Shown here: positions 24,920 to 34,245 of the stretch, piece after piece
How the letters are laid out: every line of letters begins with the position of its first letter
Position numbering within the stretch: the stretch's first letter is position 1
Source: Pedobacter ginsenosidimutans
GTDB lineage: Bacteria; Bacteroidota; Bacteroidia; Sphingobacteriales; Sphingobacteriaceae
Direction of reading: 5' to 3'
Assembly: GCF_001442625.1 (NCBI RefSeq)
Contig: NZ_LMZQ01000013.1
Location: 124,001-188,000, forward strand
DNA length: 64,000 nt
Translations under genes and position numbers: made by a program
Notes under the pieces: model-generated
The model's input: the letters and a program-made list of their open reading frames with translations, nothing else
Told to the model about the DNA's origin: nothing
Database searches by the model: none

Positions 24920-25246
24920 GGGACTAAAATAAATATTTTACGACAAAGTACATTGAGATAAATCGTCATGAGGCTGTATCATAAATGTAATTCAATCGAA
25001 TTTGTCACGTTGAGCCTGTCGAAACGCCTTTTAAGAGATTTAAAACAGATCCTTCGACAAGCTCTCCGTAGGAGTCCTTTGGACATGATGACAATTCTAT
25101 ATTTATGGAGATGGCCTCATCTGATTGGGAACCACGAAGTGCTCATCAAAGATAATCTAAATGCTATATGTAGCTTGCATTAAGATTCCCGCATGCGCGA
25201 GAATGACGCCCCCCTTTGAAACAGTTTATTAAATCATCAATACCCT
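24920..25246. other. Intergenic region with extragenic repeat
   Basis: Apart from the repeat at 25002-25094 and a short GATTCCCGCATGCGCGAGAAT palindrome-like segment before 25205, nothing is recognised. Confidence 0.5.
25002..25094. repeat. GTCACGTTGAGCCTGTCGAA-type extragenic hairpin
   Basis: TTGTCACGTTGAGCCTGTCG on the left and CCTTCGACAAGCTC plus GATGACAA on the right form an imperfect long hairpin. Confidence 0.6.
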
Positions 25247-25927
25247 TTAATGTTCAGGAGTAAAAACCTTATTTCCAAAAATATCTGTTTTGTAAATCCC
25301 GATCTTATTTCCCTTACCATCTTCTACGACTATATTACCGAAAATATCTGTTTTTTGCTTTGATATTACATTACCACGTTCGTCTTCAATAATGGTATTA
25401 CCAAACGAGTCGACTTTCTGTTTGCCTATCGTTTTGCCATTACCGTCTTCTATGATGATATTACCTGAAATATCTTTTTTGTAAACACTTACTGTTTGGC
25501 CGCGTTCATCTTCAATAATGATATTGCCAAAAACATCTGTTTTTTGTTTAGTGGTAACTTGCGTTTTTCCATCTCCAGGTACTATCCCTCCTAATGGCTT
25601 TGGCACCAGGTTTTGTTCACGATCACTTTCTAATACTGTATTGCCAAAAAAATCTTTCTTTTGTGTACCTACAGCTTTTCCCGCTTCATTTTCTAAAATC
25701 GTATTGCCGAAAAAATCCTGCTTTTGCTTGGCTATGGTTTTACCATTTTTATCCACAATGATGGTATTGCCAAAAAAGTCTTTCTTCTGTTTGCCGATAG
25801 TGTTATCTTTCGAATCGACCAGAATGGTATCTCCAAAAAAATCTACTTTATATTTATACTGGGATTCTTGGCCATAAGCCACGACGGAAATAGCAGACAT
25901 GATGATGCCTAGTGTTAATTTTTTCAT
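25247..25927 (-). CDS. Secreted protein made of 21-residue DFFGN repeats
   Basis: The ATG at 25927 is chosen because a Sec signal peptide (MKKLTLGIIMSAISVVAYGQ) follows at once; 23 open codons upstream have no support. The rest of the 226-residue protein is nine units of about 21 residues with the core K-x-D-x-F-G-N-x-I-x-x-E/D-x-x-G-x-x-I-x-K-Q. One unit has an 18-residue Gly/Pro insertion (about residue 105). The alternating hydrophobic residues suggest a repetitive beta structure. No catalytic motif is seen. Function is unknown; an extracytoplasmic structural or binding role is the simplest guess. Confidence 0.75.
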   Translation of the reverse strand: MKKLTLGIIMSAISVVAYGQESQYKYKVDFFGDTILVDSKDNTIGKQKKDFFGNTIIVDKNGKTIAKQKQDFFGNTILENEAGKAVGTQKKDFFGNTVLESDREQNLVPKPLGGIVPGDGKTQVTTKQKTDVFGNIIIEDERGQTVSVYKKDISGNIIIEDGNGKTIGKQKVDSFGNTIIEDERGNVISKQKTDIFGNIVVEDGKGNKIGIYKTDIFGNKVFTPEH

Positions 25928-26062
25928 ATTGATTTCATTTTGTGTGTGTATCACTAAAGTACTAAAATTACATTGAGAAAAAGACTGAATAACCATGTAT
26001 TAATCTTGTTAATTTGAGGCTTTGATTTTTAAGTCATTGGCCAAAAGCTTCTCCCCTTTGTA

Positions 26063-26165
26063 AAATAAACCCGGTAGTAGCGGGCATCCCGATTTTTCTA
26101 TCGGGATAAAGCGGATAACGGGACTGCCTGAGCTACAAAGTACCGAACCCTTCATTTTCAAATTC
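26063..26165. repeat. Dispersed repeat with ATCCCGATTTTTCTATCGGGAT hairpin
   Basis: The hairpin and the following AAAGCGGATAACGGGACTGC reappear at 39375-39478, and a diverged form at 39013-39110, all ending in a TTCATTTTCAAA-like string. Confidence 0.75.
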
Positions 26166-26271
26166 TCGATCCCAATCTTTCTACCCTCCACCTTCCCGCC
26201 TTCAATTCTCTTTTCAGATATTAATCCCAAAGCTTTCCTTCTTCTGCCTTTTTACCCTCAACCTTTTTCCC

Positions 26272-26279
26272 TATCTTTG
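26272..26279 (+). promoter_or_regulatory. Candidate -7 box for the ABC-F gene
   Basis: TATCTTTG matches TAnnTTTG exactly, 20 bases before the start codon. No clear TTTG -33 box was found at the expected distance. Confidence 0.45.
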
Positions 26280-26299
26280 CGGCTTATTTCAATTATAGC

Positions 26300-27922
26300 A
26301 TGATTTCAGTTTCTAATTTATCGTTACGATACGGCAAACGCACATTATTTGAAGATGTTAACCTAAAATTTACCCAAGGCAACTGCTATGGCGTAATTGG
26401 GGCTAACGGCGCAGGTAAATCTACTTTTCTAAAAATTTTATCGGGAGAAGTTAACCAAACTTCTGGTAGTGTGGCTTTTACTCCGGGCGAAAGAATGGCG
26501 GTTTTAAAACAAAACCACTACGAATTTGATGAGTTTTCGGTATTAGAAACCGTAATGATTGGTCATAAAGAACTTTATGCCATCATGAAAGAGAAAGATG
26601 CCATTTATATGAAAGAAGATTTCTCGGAGAAAGATGGCGAACGTGCCGGAGAGCTTGAAAATCTTTTTGCCGAAATGGATGGCTGGAACATGGAAAGCAA
26701 TGCTGCAACCATGTTAAGCAATTTGGGCATTACCGAGGATAACCACTATAAATTACTAAAAGAGCTAGACAATACGCAGAAAGTGCGTGTGTTATTGGCA
26801 CAGGCCTTATTTGGCAATCCGGATATCTTATTACTGGATGAGCCTACCAACGATTTAGATATCGAAACCATTGCATGGTTAGAAAACTTCTTGGCTGATT
26901 ATCAAAATATTGTATTGGTTGTATCGCACGATAGGCACTTTCTAGATGCGGTTTGTACGCATATTGTGGATATCGATTTCGCTAAAATGAGCATTTACAC
27001 TGGTAACTATACCTTCTGGTACGAATCTAGTCAGTTGGCATTAAAACAGCGTAGCGACCAGAACAAAAAAATGGAAGATAAGGTGAAGGAGCTACAGGAA
27101 TTTATCCGCAGGTTTAGTGCAAATGCATCTAAATCAAAGCAGGCAACTTCTCGTAAGAAAGCTTTAGATAAGATTGATATCACCGAAATTAAAGCGTCAA
27201 GCAGAAAATATCCGGCCATTATCTTCAATAATACTGGCCGTGAGGCTGGTGACCAGATTTTACAGGTAGAAAACCTGGGCAAAAATGGAAACGATGGTGT
27301 TTTGTTCGACAAAATTACCTTCATGGTAAATAAGGGTGATAAAATTGCTGTATTATCTCAGAACAGTTTAGCTACTGCAGCATTTTATGATGTTTTAACG
27401 GGCAGAGATACAGACCATAGAGGAGAGTTTAAATGGGGTGTTACCATTAGCACCGCAGATATCCCTAACGACAACTCTGAATATTTTGCCGGTAAAGATG
27501 AAAACCTGGTAGATTGGTTACGTGAGTACTCAGGTACCGATGCGGATGAGCAATTTGTACGTAGCTTTTTAGGCCGTATGTTATTCTCGGGCGAAGAGGT
27601 ACTTAAAAACGTAAAAGTGCTTTCAGGAGGCGAAAAAATGCGTTGTATGTTCTCTAGAATGATGTTACAACAAGCCAACCTGTTAATGTTTGATGAGCCA
27701 ACCAATCACCTGGATCTCGAATCTATCGAGGCACTGAACAATGGCATGAAAGATTTTAAAGGTGCTATATTGTTTACCTCACGAGATCACCAGTTAACCG
27801 AAACCGTGGCCAACCGCATTATCGAAATTACACCAAAAGGCACTATTGATAAGCTGATGACTTACGATGAATATATCAACAGCAGCGATGTTGCGAAATT
27901 AAGAGAAGAAATGTATTCTTAA
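26300..27922 (+). CDS. ABC-F family ATPase (YbiT-like branch)
   Basis: A 540-residue soluble protein with two ABC domains and no membrane segment, the ABC-F plan of translation factors that act at the ribosomal E site. Domain 1 has an intact Walker A (GANGAGKST, 34-42) and Walker B (LLLDEPTNDLD), but its signature is LDNTQKVR rather than LSGGQ. A charged linker (about 250-300) follows. Domain 2 lacks a Walker A: the expected position (about 348-360) reads AVLSQNSLATAAF, though LSGGEK and FDEPTNHLD are kept. Only one composite ATP site may therefore bind normally. It probably works in translation; resistance is not implied. Confidence 0.88.
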   Translation: MISVSNLSLRYGKRTLFEDVNLKFTQGNCYGVIGANGAGKSTFLKILSGEVNQTSGSVAFTPGERMAVLKQNHYEFDEFSVLETVMIGHKELYAIMKEKDAIYMKEDFSEKDGERAGELENLFAEMDGWNMESNAATMLSNLGITEDNHYKLLKELDNTQKVRVLLAQALFGNPDILLLDEPTNDLDIETIAWLENFLADYQNIVLVVSHDRHFLDAVCTHIVDIDFAKMSIYTGNYTFWYESSQLALKQRSDQNKKMEDKVKELQEFIRRFSANASKSKQATSRKKALDKIDITEIKASSRKYPAIIFNNTGREAGDQILQVENLGKNGNDGVLFDKITFMVNKGDKIAVLSQNSLATAAFYDVLTGRDTDHRGEFKWGVTISTADIPNDNSEYFAGKDENLVDWLREYSGTDADEQFVRSFLGRMLFSGEEVLKNVKVLSGGEKMRCMFSRMMLQQANLLMFDEPTNHLDLESIEALNNGMKDFKGAILFTSRDHQLTETVANRIIEITPKGTIDKLMTYDEYINSSDVAKLREEMYS

Positions 27923-27946
27923 TTTCTTCAATTAAAATATCGATTT

Positions 27947-27976
27947 AAAAGCCACATGCACTCATGTGGCTTTTTC
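27947..27976 (+). terminator. Rho-independent terminator after the ABC-F gene
   Basis: GCCACATG and CATGTGGC pair around CACT, extended by AAA/TTT, with TTTTTCTTT behind. Confidence 0.9.
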
Positions 27977-28090
27977 TTTATAAAAAAATACACCTGCTGT
28001 AGCGTTTTCATTCCGTTAATCGTTTTACAAGAAAAAAGCGTTAATGGCCATTAACCAATTTTGTTCAAAAAATTGATTTAAAACATTAAA

Positions 28091-28783
28091 ATGAAAACGA
28101 ATTTGAAAAATTTTAGCACTACAAAAATTATTCTCTCTCTCTTAGCGATAGCTTTAACCATTACGGCCTGTAAAAAGGATTTCAATAACGATCCAATAGA
28201 AGCGGCTGGTATTGGCTTTGTTCATGCATCACCTGGAACAGGCGCGTTGGATTTTATCTTGGATAACCAAAAAATAAATAGCTTTACCTACACTAAAGAT
28301 TTAGGATACTATGCCGCTTATCCAGGAACAAGATTGGTTGGGGTTGCTAAAAAAGACTCTTTAAAATATTTAACTACAGCTCAAGCTACATTAAAAGAAG
28401 GATCATTTTATTCGGTTTTCGTAGTAGACACTTTAAAATCAACAAAACTTTTAATCCTTGAGGATGATTTAAAAGCACCTGAAACTGATAAGGCTAAAGT
28501 TCGTTTTGTAAACTTAAGTCCAGGTTCTGCTCCATTTGATTTAGCAATTGCAGGCACTGATGCACCTTTATTTACCGCAAAAGCGTTTAAAGAGTTCACC
28601 ACTTTTAGCAATATCGCACCAAATGACAGCTACACTTTCCAATTAAAGCAGAGCGGAACAGTTAAAGTGAGTTTACCAGCCGTTAAAATCGAAAAAGGTA
28701 AAATTTATACCATCTGGGCTAAAGGCTTATCAAGCAAAACCGATAGTACTGGAGTTGGCTTATCAGTGATGACAAATAAATAA
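28091..28783 (+). CDS. DUF4397 lipoprotein
   Basis: The 230-residue protein has a lipoprotein signal ending in LTITAC (about Cys27). It then shows two repeats of the DUF4397 pattern: GFVHASPGTGALDFILD and a second RFVNLSPGSAPFDLAI, each followed by strand-rich sequence. DUF4397 domains are beta-sandwich modules found in secreted and surface proteins of Bacteroidota; their ligands are unknown. It stands as a single gene between two intrinsic terminators. Confidence 0.87.
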   Translation: MKTNLKNFSTTKIILSLLAIALTITACKKDFNNDPIEAAGIGFVHASPGTGALDFILDNQKINSFTYTKDLGYYAAYPGTRLVGVAKKDSLKYLTTAQATLKEGSFYSVFVVDTLKSTKLLILEDDLKAPETDKAKVRFVNLSPGSAPFDLAIAGTDAPLFTAKAFKEFTTFSNIAPNDSYTFQLKQSGTVKVSLPAVKIEKGKIYTIWAKGLSSKTDSTGVGLSVMTNK

Positions 28784-28817
28784 AAATATTTCACTCTACC
28801 TGTGGAAACGAAAATTG

Positions 28818-28850
28818 ACACCACTCAAAAAATTGGGTGGTGTTATTTTT
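28818..28850 (+). terminator. Rho-independent terminator after the DUF4397 gene
   Basis: ACACCACTC pairs with GGGTGGTGT around an A-rich loop and is followed by TATTTTT. Confidence 0.85.
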
Positions 28851-28906
28851 CTTAAATTTGCAATAATTAATCATGATAAACCTTTAATAAATAGTCCTTT
28901 ACAGGG

Positions 28907-29491
28907 GTGATAAAAAAAATACTCAGTTTTGAGGAAATTTTAAAAGGCTGTGTAAAAAACGACAATGGCTGTAAAGAAATGATGTATAAATCATTTTATG
29001 GCTATTTAATGGGCATTATTTTAAGGTATACAAAGAATCCTTCTGACAGTGAAGAGCTTGTAAATGACAGTTTTATCAAGATTTTTAAACATGTTGGCGG
29101 CTTCAAAGCACCAAAAAATCCAGAAGAATTACAGCGATCGTTTAAAGGTTGGATTGCCCAGATTGCTTCGCGGACGGCAATAGACAAGATACGGAGTTCG
29201 AAAGTTCAGTTTTATGTTGATGATTTAGCAGAAAGTGAACATCCGGTTACCCAGGTTTCGGTTGCTTCGGAACTACACGTTAACGATATTTTGAATTTAC
29301 TAAATCACTTACCAGATACGCAGAGACTGGTATTTAACTTATATGAAATTGAGGGCTTTGCCCACGATGAAATTTCGAAGATGTTAAACATTCCTGAAAG
29401 TTCCAGTCGTGTTTACCTTACACGTTCTAAAAATAAGTTACGTACCCTTTACCTAAATACCATGGTTAATTCATACGAAAAAAATGGATAA
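28907..29491 (+). CDS. ECF-type RNA polymerase sigma factor
   Basis: The frame opens at a GTG; the next in-frame ATG (28979) would remove conserved region 2 sequence, so the GTG is preferred. The 194-residue protein has sigma region 2 (about 22-95; YLMGIILRYTKNPSDSEELVNDSFIKIF, shown in parts: PSDSEELVND, FIKIFKH) and region 4 (about 125-185; LPDTQRLVFNLYEIEGF, HDEISKMLNIPESSSRV). These match ECF sigma factors. Its stop overlaps the start of the next gene by 8 bases, which is the usual arrangement of an ECF factor with its membrane-bound partner. Confidence 0.9.
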   Translation: MIKKILSFEEILKGCVKNDNGCKEMMYKSFYGYLMGIILRYTKNPSDSEELVNDSFIKIFKHVGGFKAPKNPEELQRSFKGWIAQIASRTAIDKIRSSKVQFYVDDLAESEHPVTQVSVASELHVNDILNLLNHLPDTQRLVFNLYEIEGFAHDEISKMLNIPESSSRVYLTRSKNKLRTLYLNTMVNSYEKNG

Positions 29492-30704
29492 GGAATTAAT
29501 TGAGCATATCACCGCGCAACTCCAAAACCATGAGGAAACATACCCTAATGGTGCTTGGGAGCGCTTTTCGGAGAAAAAAAATAAGAGACGAGGCATCGCT
29601 TTTTGGCCTTTGTGGGCTGCTGCTGCCTTAATTTTGGTCTTCGGAGGTGTATTTTTTGCGCAAAACAATATAGATCAGAAAAAAGATATTGCAATAACTA
29701 AACCTAAAGCTCAGCAAAATCCAGCAGCTAATGGAAACACAAATGCTAATATTGAAACTCAAACCAAGCCTACTTCATTAAATAACGATACAGTGTCTGT
29801 AAATAACCTAGCGGCCAATCGTCCAGCCAAAGTTACGGGGAGCACAAAACCATTATTAACAGAACAGAGCAGTTATTCGGTTATTAATACATCAGCGCAA
29901 TTGGCTCCTGTAAACAATAACCTTTTAGATAATAAGCTTGCGGGTGCTAATCTTTCAAACCTGAAAACAAAACAGTTTGATATTTTAACCGAAAAGAAGA
30001 AACCTCAACCCATTGCGCAAACAAGTTTTGAAAAACTGCTTGCCCATGATAGTTATGTAAATCAGCAAAAACCGCCATCCAAAACAAGTGAAAATTCTAA
30101 ATGGCAGCCTGATGTGTACGTTGCCCCAGCGATGGGTAATGATAATAAAGTAACCATGAACTATGGCTTTTCTTTATCGTATGCTATTGCCAACAGACTA
30201 TCGATAAGCTCTGGTGTTTCTTATGCTTCTATTAGTACTACCGAATCGTTAAATGCTTCTGCGCCACAAACCTTATCAGGCAAAAACCTCGAGTCGGTTG
30301 ATGCCAAAGTACGCGGAATTAACGTTCCTTTAGAATTAAAATACAACATAAGTGATAAACTCTATACTAATATAGGGGTTTCTGCACTGGCTGTTTTAAA
30401 CAACTCACAGCAGAACAACTACATTGTAAACCAGGTGCAGAATTTTTCTTCCACAACAGCAAATGGCTATGCCGATTCGAAGACATTGATTGTGAAAGAA
30501 AAAACGACCGAACCACAGCCCGAAGCCAATATAGATCCTGATAAATACATCGGATTCTATAATTTTTCTTTGGGTTATAAACAGAAAATATCCAAAAAAA
30601 ACAATATTGCCATTGAGCCTTTTTTAAGGCTGCCGATGAAAACTTTCTCTAAAGAAAACCTTAACCTCACTAATGGCGGACTGCGTTTGAAGATCGATTT
30701 TTAG
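29484..30704 (+). CDS. Membrane partner of the ECF sigma factor with C-terminal beta-barrel-like domain
   Basis: The 406-residue protein has a cytoplasmic N-terminus of about 38 residues with NGAWERF, then one membrane segment (39-59), a long Asn/Thr/Gln-rich linker (60-200) and a beta-strand-rich C-terminal part (about 210-406) with YGFSLSYAIANRLSISSGV-like alternation, typical of small outer-membrane-barrel-like domains. The layout and the overlap with the sigma gene suggest an anti-sigma-like regulator, although no known anti-sigma domain is evident. Homologous pairs are common in Bacteroidota. What it senses is unknown. Confidence 0.7.
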   Translation: MDKELIEHITAQLQNHEETYPNGAWERFSEKKNKRRGIAFWPLWAAAALILVFGGVFFAQNNIDQKKDIAITKPKAQQNPAANGNTNANIETQTKPTSLNNDTVSVNNLAANRPAKVTGSTKPLLTEQSSYSVINTSAQLAPVNNNLLDNKLAGANLSNLKTKQFDILTEKKKPQPIAQTSFEKLLAHDSYVNQQKPPSKTSENSKWQPDVYVAPAMGNDNKVTMNYGFSLSYAIANRLSISSGVSYASISTTESLNASAPQTLSGKNLESVDAKVRGINVPLELKYNISDKLYTNIGVSALAVLNNSQQNNYIVNQVQNFSSTTANGYADSKTLIVKEKTTEPQPEANIDPDKYIGFYNFSLGYKQKISKKNNIAIEPFLRLPMKTFSKENLNLTNGGLRLKIDF

Positions 30705-30725
30705 AAAAAAAACTAAGATATTTAG

Positions 30726-30733
30726 TATATTTG
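30726..30733 (+). promoter_or_regulatory. Candidate -7 box for the Uma2 gene
   Basis: TATATTTG matches TAnnTTTG exactly, 14 bases before the ATG; no good -33 box is seen at normal spacing. Confidence 0.35.
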
Positions 30734-30747
30734 GTTAAATACCTAAT

Positions 30748-31377
30748 ATGAAGAATATCAAATCATATCCTACTGAAGAGGGGCAACCTCCATTTAAAAC
30801 CCTTAACGAGGTCGATTTTTCTGCCACTTACAGTTATGCAGATTATATGCGCTTCGAATTTGAAGAGCGCTTAGAACTTATCAAAGGGTACATTTTCAAG
30901 ATGAGCCCTGCTCCTTCCAGGATCCATCAAAAAATATCGGGAAGAATTTACGTACCAATTTATAATGCACTGAACGGCCATAAATGTGAAGTTTATTCAG
31001 CACCTTTTGATGTACGTTTAGCAAAGAAAAGTGTAGATGATAAAGAGGTTTTCACGGTAGTGCAACCCGATATCGTGGTAGTTTGCGATCCGACTAAACT
31101 CGATAAACGTGGATGCATAGGTGCACCGGATATCGTTGTCGAGATTTTATCACCTGGCAACAATAAAAAAGAATTGATCAATAAATATGAGGTTTATGAA
31201 GAAGCAGGTGTTAAAGAATACTGGATTGTAAGCCCTTCGGAAAAAACATTTTTCAGGTATATACTCGATGATAATGGCAAGTTTCAACCTACTAAACTAC
31301 TTACTGAGGGCGAAGAGGTAACCACAACGATTATACCAGGCTTTAAGCTTGTTTTAGAGGAGGTTTTTCAAGATTAA
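30748..31377 (+). CDS. Uma2 family (DUF820) PD-(D/E)XK-like protein
   Basis: A 209-residue cytoplasmic protein of the Uma2 family. The conserved core is visible: FEERLELIKGYIFKMSP near residue 36, VQPDIVVVCD (about 110-119), GAPDIVVEILSP (about 130-141) and KYEVYEEAGVKEYWIV (about 150-165). The Asp of PDIVV and the Glu of VEI fit the restriction-endonuclease-like active site, though the Lys two residues after Glu is missing, as in many members. The family is very common in cyanobacteria and some Bacteroidota; its biological role is not established. It appears to be a single gene. Confidence 0.85.
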   Translation: MKNIKSYPTEEGQPPFKTLNEVDFSATYSYADYMRFEFEERLELIKGYIFKMSPAPSRIHQKISGRIYVPIYNALNGHKCEVYSAPFDVRLAKKSVDDKEVFTVVQPDIVVVCDPTKLDKRGCIGAPDIVVEILSPGNNKKELINKYEVYEEAGVKEYWIVSPSEKTFFRYILDDNGKFQPTKLLTEGEEVTTTIIPGFKLVLEEVFQD

Positions 31378-31393
31378 AACATGGATATCAATG

Positions 31394-31446
31394 AAAGAAG
31401 TCAAGTTTTAAACGGCAAATTTGCTATTTAAAACCTGACTTCTTTA
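31394..31446. terminator. Bidirectional terminator between Uma2 and slyD-like genes
   Basis: AAAGAAGTCAAGTTTTAAA and TTTAAAACCTGACTTCTTT form a long stem with one mismatch, giving a T-run in either direction between two convergent genes. Confidence 0.85.
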
Positions 31447-31463
31447 AAATCGTTTATCTATAA

Positions 31464-31970
31464 TTAGTGACCTGAATGACCATCAGCTCCGTGAGCATGC
31501 CCATGAGCCAATTCATCTTGAGTAGCTTCACGTACATTTAAAATCACACCGCTAAACACTAAGTTTTTACCAGCCATCGGGTGGTTTAAATCTACTGAAA
31601 TGGTTTCGTCGTGAACAGCAGTAACACCTGCTCTAAACTGGTTACCATTGTTATCTTGTAAAGGAATCACATCACCTACATTTGGCAATTCGCCACCAGC
31701 TTCAGTAAACATCGTTTTTGGAAGATCGGCAAAAGCACCTGGATCGATATCACCGTAACCATCTGCTGCAGATAGCTCGAAGCCATATTCATCACCAGTT
31801 TTCAAACCGGTTAAATGTTCTTCAAATTTAGGCAACATCATGCCAACGCCATATAAAAATACTAAAGGATTTTGTTCGTCAGCTTTTTCTACAAAAACTT
31901 GTTGTCCTTCTTCGTTAGTAGTATGCAATTCGTAAGTTAACGCTACTACAGAGTTTGGTGAAATATTCAT
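31464..31970 (-). CDS. SlyD-like FKBP-type peptidyl-prolyl isomerase
   Basis: A 168-residue protein with the SlyD plan: an FKBP domain split by an insert-in-flap chaperone domain (about 70-125), with GVGMMLPKFEEHLTGLKTGDE at residues 41-61 in parts, GYGDIDP, and DLNHPMAGKNLVF (about 127-139), the hallmark of SlyD/SlpA. The C-terminus is His-rich (HGHAHGADGHSGH), a likely metal-binding tail as in E. coli SlyD, but with no Cys. It should speed proline isomerisation and act as a folding helper in the cytoplasm. It is followed after 10 bases on the upstream side by the YyaL gene in the same direction. Confidence 0.92.
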   Translation of the reverse strand: MNISPNSVVALTYELHTTNEEGQQVFVEKADEQNPLVFLYGVGMMLPKFEEHLTGLKTGDEYGFELSAADGYGDIDPGAFADLPKTMFTEAGGELPNVGDVIPLQDNNGNQFRAGVTAVHDETISVDLNHPMAGKNLVFSGVILNVREATQDELAHGHAHGADGHSGH

Positions 31971-31980
31971 TTAAATTAAT

Positions 31981-33990
31981 TTATTGTAAATACTCTAATG
32001 CGTCCTCAACAGTGTTAACCGGCAACTGGCATACATTATTTCGGCAAATATAAACTTTTGTTTCATTGCTTTGCTTACCTTTTAACAGCGGTAGGTTACT
32101 TTTTGTTCCGCCCAATGTAATTTTGTTAGGAATATAATGTCCGCTTAACGCTAACTTAATACTATCCGTTTCTAAACCGGTAATGGCAATTTCGTTTATG
32201 CCATAAATTTCATTCAGCAGTTGAATCGCCCAGTTTGAATAAGCAGAACCATAGGTTTTTATCTTTAAATGAACTGCTGCAAGCATTTCGGAGGCTTTTT
32301 CAGTATAAAGCTCAATATCGAATAGCAAACCCAGTTGCTTCAAATTCTGCGCCATGGTAGAATTTGAAGCTGGAATTACATTATCCATTACTTCATGTTT
32401 ACGGGCGATTAAATCTTCACTTTCGGCAGAGGTATAGAAAAACATTGGCGAATCTGTATCCGTAAAATTAGCGATTACATAATCGGTCAATAATTTTGCC
32501 TCTTCTAACCATTTTTCATCAAAATCAGCCTCGTACAATGCAATCAGTGCTTCAATAAAAAAGGCATAATCGTCTAAGAAACCCGTAATAGAAGCCTTTC
32601 CATTTTTATAATTGCGATATAGGCCACCGTTTTCTGATTTTAAGTGGTTTAAAATAAAATTGGCCGCAGCTGATGCCTTTTGATAGTATAAATCGTGATT
32701 TAAAACCTGTCTGGTATCAGCCAAAGCTTTAATCATCATACCATTCCAGGCAGTTAAACATTTATCGTCCAAACCTGGTCTGATTCGTTTGCTACGGACT
32801 GCCAATAATTTTTCTTTAGCTGAGTTTACCTTATCGTAAAGCACCTCTGCCGAGATATTAAATTCTGCAAGTAAATCATCGTCGCTGATCGTTTTACGCA
32901 GGATATTCGTTTGTTCTTCTTCCCAATTACCTTCTTCGGTAATGTTGTAATAAGCGCCGATTAATCGGGCATCTTCCCCCAAAACCTGATCAAACTCACT
33001 TTTATCCCATACATAAAATTTGCCCTCTATCCCCTCACTATCCGCATCTAATGCTGAATAAAACAATCCATCTGCTGAAGTCATCTCTTCAAAAACCCAA
33101 TTTATCGTTTCAACAACAGTTTGTTTAAAAGAATCGAATTTGGTACACTGATAGGCTTCAGCGTATAAACTGATGAGCTGAGCGTTATCGTAAAGCATCT
33201 TTTCGAAATGTGGTACATGCCATTTATCATCAACCGAATAACGGGCAAAACCGCCACCAATCTGATCGTAAATACCACCCCTACTCATTTCTTCGAGTGT
33301 ATGGCAAACAGCCGTAAAAACAGATTCATCATCTTTTAAAAAGCCATACCGTAATAAAAACACCCAATTATTGGGTAAAGGAAATTTTGGTGCACGGTTA
33401 TAACCTCCGTAACCAATATCGAAATGACGTTTCCAGGGATCGATAATTTCAGTTAAATGTTCATGGGTATACTCTTCTGCTTTTACTGCAGGGATTATCT
33501 TTTCGCTGTCTTTAATGCCAGCGGTTAACCGCTCGGCATATTGAATAGCCTTATCGGGTTCATTTGCCCAAAGTGCAGCCACATTTTCCAGAATATTGAT
33601 CCAATCGTTTTTCCTGAAATAGGTTCCTCCGTAAATTGGGCGTTGATCGGGCAAACAGATACAATTTAAGGGCCAGCCCCCGCTGCCTGTCATGAGCTGG
33701 ATGGCATACATATAAATCTGATCGATATCCGGCCGCTCCTCACGATCTACCTTAATGCAGATAAAATGACGGTTCATCACCTCAGCCACTTCATGGTTCT
33801 CGAAACTTTCGCGTTCCATTACATGGCACCAATGGCAGGCCGAATAGCCAATACTTACCAATATAAGCTTATTTTCCGTTTTTGCCTTTTCTAACGCTTC
33901 TGCGCCCCATTCGTACCAATTAACAGGATTATGAGCATGTTGCAACAAATATGGTGAAGAAGCGTGGATTAGGTTATTGGTATCAGACAT
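31981..33990 (-). CDS. Thioredoxin-domain protein of the YyaL/SPATA20 family
   Basis: The 669-residue protein begins with SPYLLQHAHNPVNWYEW and has a thioredoxin-like domain (about 20-150) with CHWCHVM at about residues 52-58, the signature of this family (DUF255). The rest is an (alpha/alpha)6-barrel-like domain related to N-acylglucosamine epimerases (about 190-600; GGYNRAPKFP, GGFARYSVDDKWHVPHFEKM, KCLTAWNGMMIKAL). The family is conserved from bacteria to mammals, yet its biochemical role is unclear. Length is normal. The slyD-like gene follows 10 bases downstream, suggesting a two-gene operon. Confidence 0.93.
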   Translation of the reverse strand: MSDTNNLIHASSPYLLQHAHNPVNWYEWGAEALEKAKTENKLILVSIGYSACHWCHVMERESFENHEVAEVMNRHFICIKVDREERPDIDQIYMYAIQLMTGSGGWPLNCICLPDQRPIYGGTYFRKNDWINILENVAALWANEPDKAIQYAERLTAGIKDSEKIIPAVKAEEYTHEHLTEIIDPWKRHFDIGYGGYNRAPKFPLPNNWVFLLRYGFLKDDESVFTAVCHTLEEMSRGGIYDQIGGGFARYSVDDKWHVPHFEKMLYDNAQLISLYAEAYQCTKFDSFKQTVVETINWVFEEMTSADGLFYSALDADSEGIEGKFYVWDKSEFDQVLGEDARLIGAYYNITEEGNWEEEQTNILRKTISDDDLLAEFNISAEVLYDKVNSAKEKLLAVRSKRIRPGLDDKCLTAWNGMMIKALADTRQVLNHDLYYQKASAAANFILNHLKSENGGLYRNYKNGKASITGFLDDYAFFIEALIALYEADFDEKWLEEAKLLTDYVIANFTDTDSPMFFYTSAESEDLIARKHEVMDNVIPASNSTMAQNLKQLGLLFDIELYTEKASEMLAAVHLKIKTYGSAYSNWAIQLLNEIYGINEIAITGLETDSIKLALSGHYIPNKITLGGTKSNLPLLKGKQSNETKVYICRNNVCQLPVNTVEDALEYLQ

Positions 33991-34245
33991 GGCTGCTAAT
34001 GTAAAATGTAAGCGGGAAAAAGGAATTTTAATTTGAGGCGTAAATCTATTAATAATCTACAAACCTGTTTCGATTTAGTTTTTGTTTTTATACTTTAGTT
34101 GGAAATCTATACGATGAATGGAATTGATGAGTTATTTAATCGAAATATGACGCATTGCGTCACGAATTGAGTTGTACACATTATCGGCTTCTATCCCGAT
34201 TTGCAAACCTTACACCCTTTACCTTCTACCCTCAACCTTAAAACC

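Larger units (their letters stand above)
25928..26299. other. Intergenic region with CCCGGTAGTAGCGGGC repeat
   Basis: Contains the repeat at 26063-26165 and, near the right end, the -7 box of the ABC-F gene. The remaining sequence is pyrimidine-rich with CCCTCAACC words. Confidence 0.5.
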
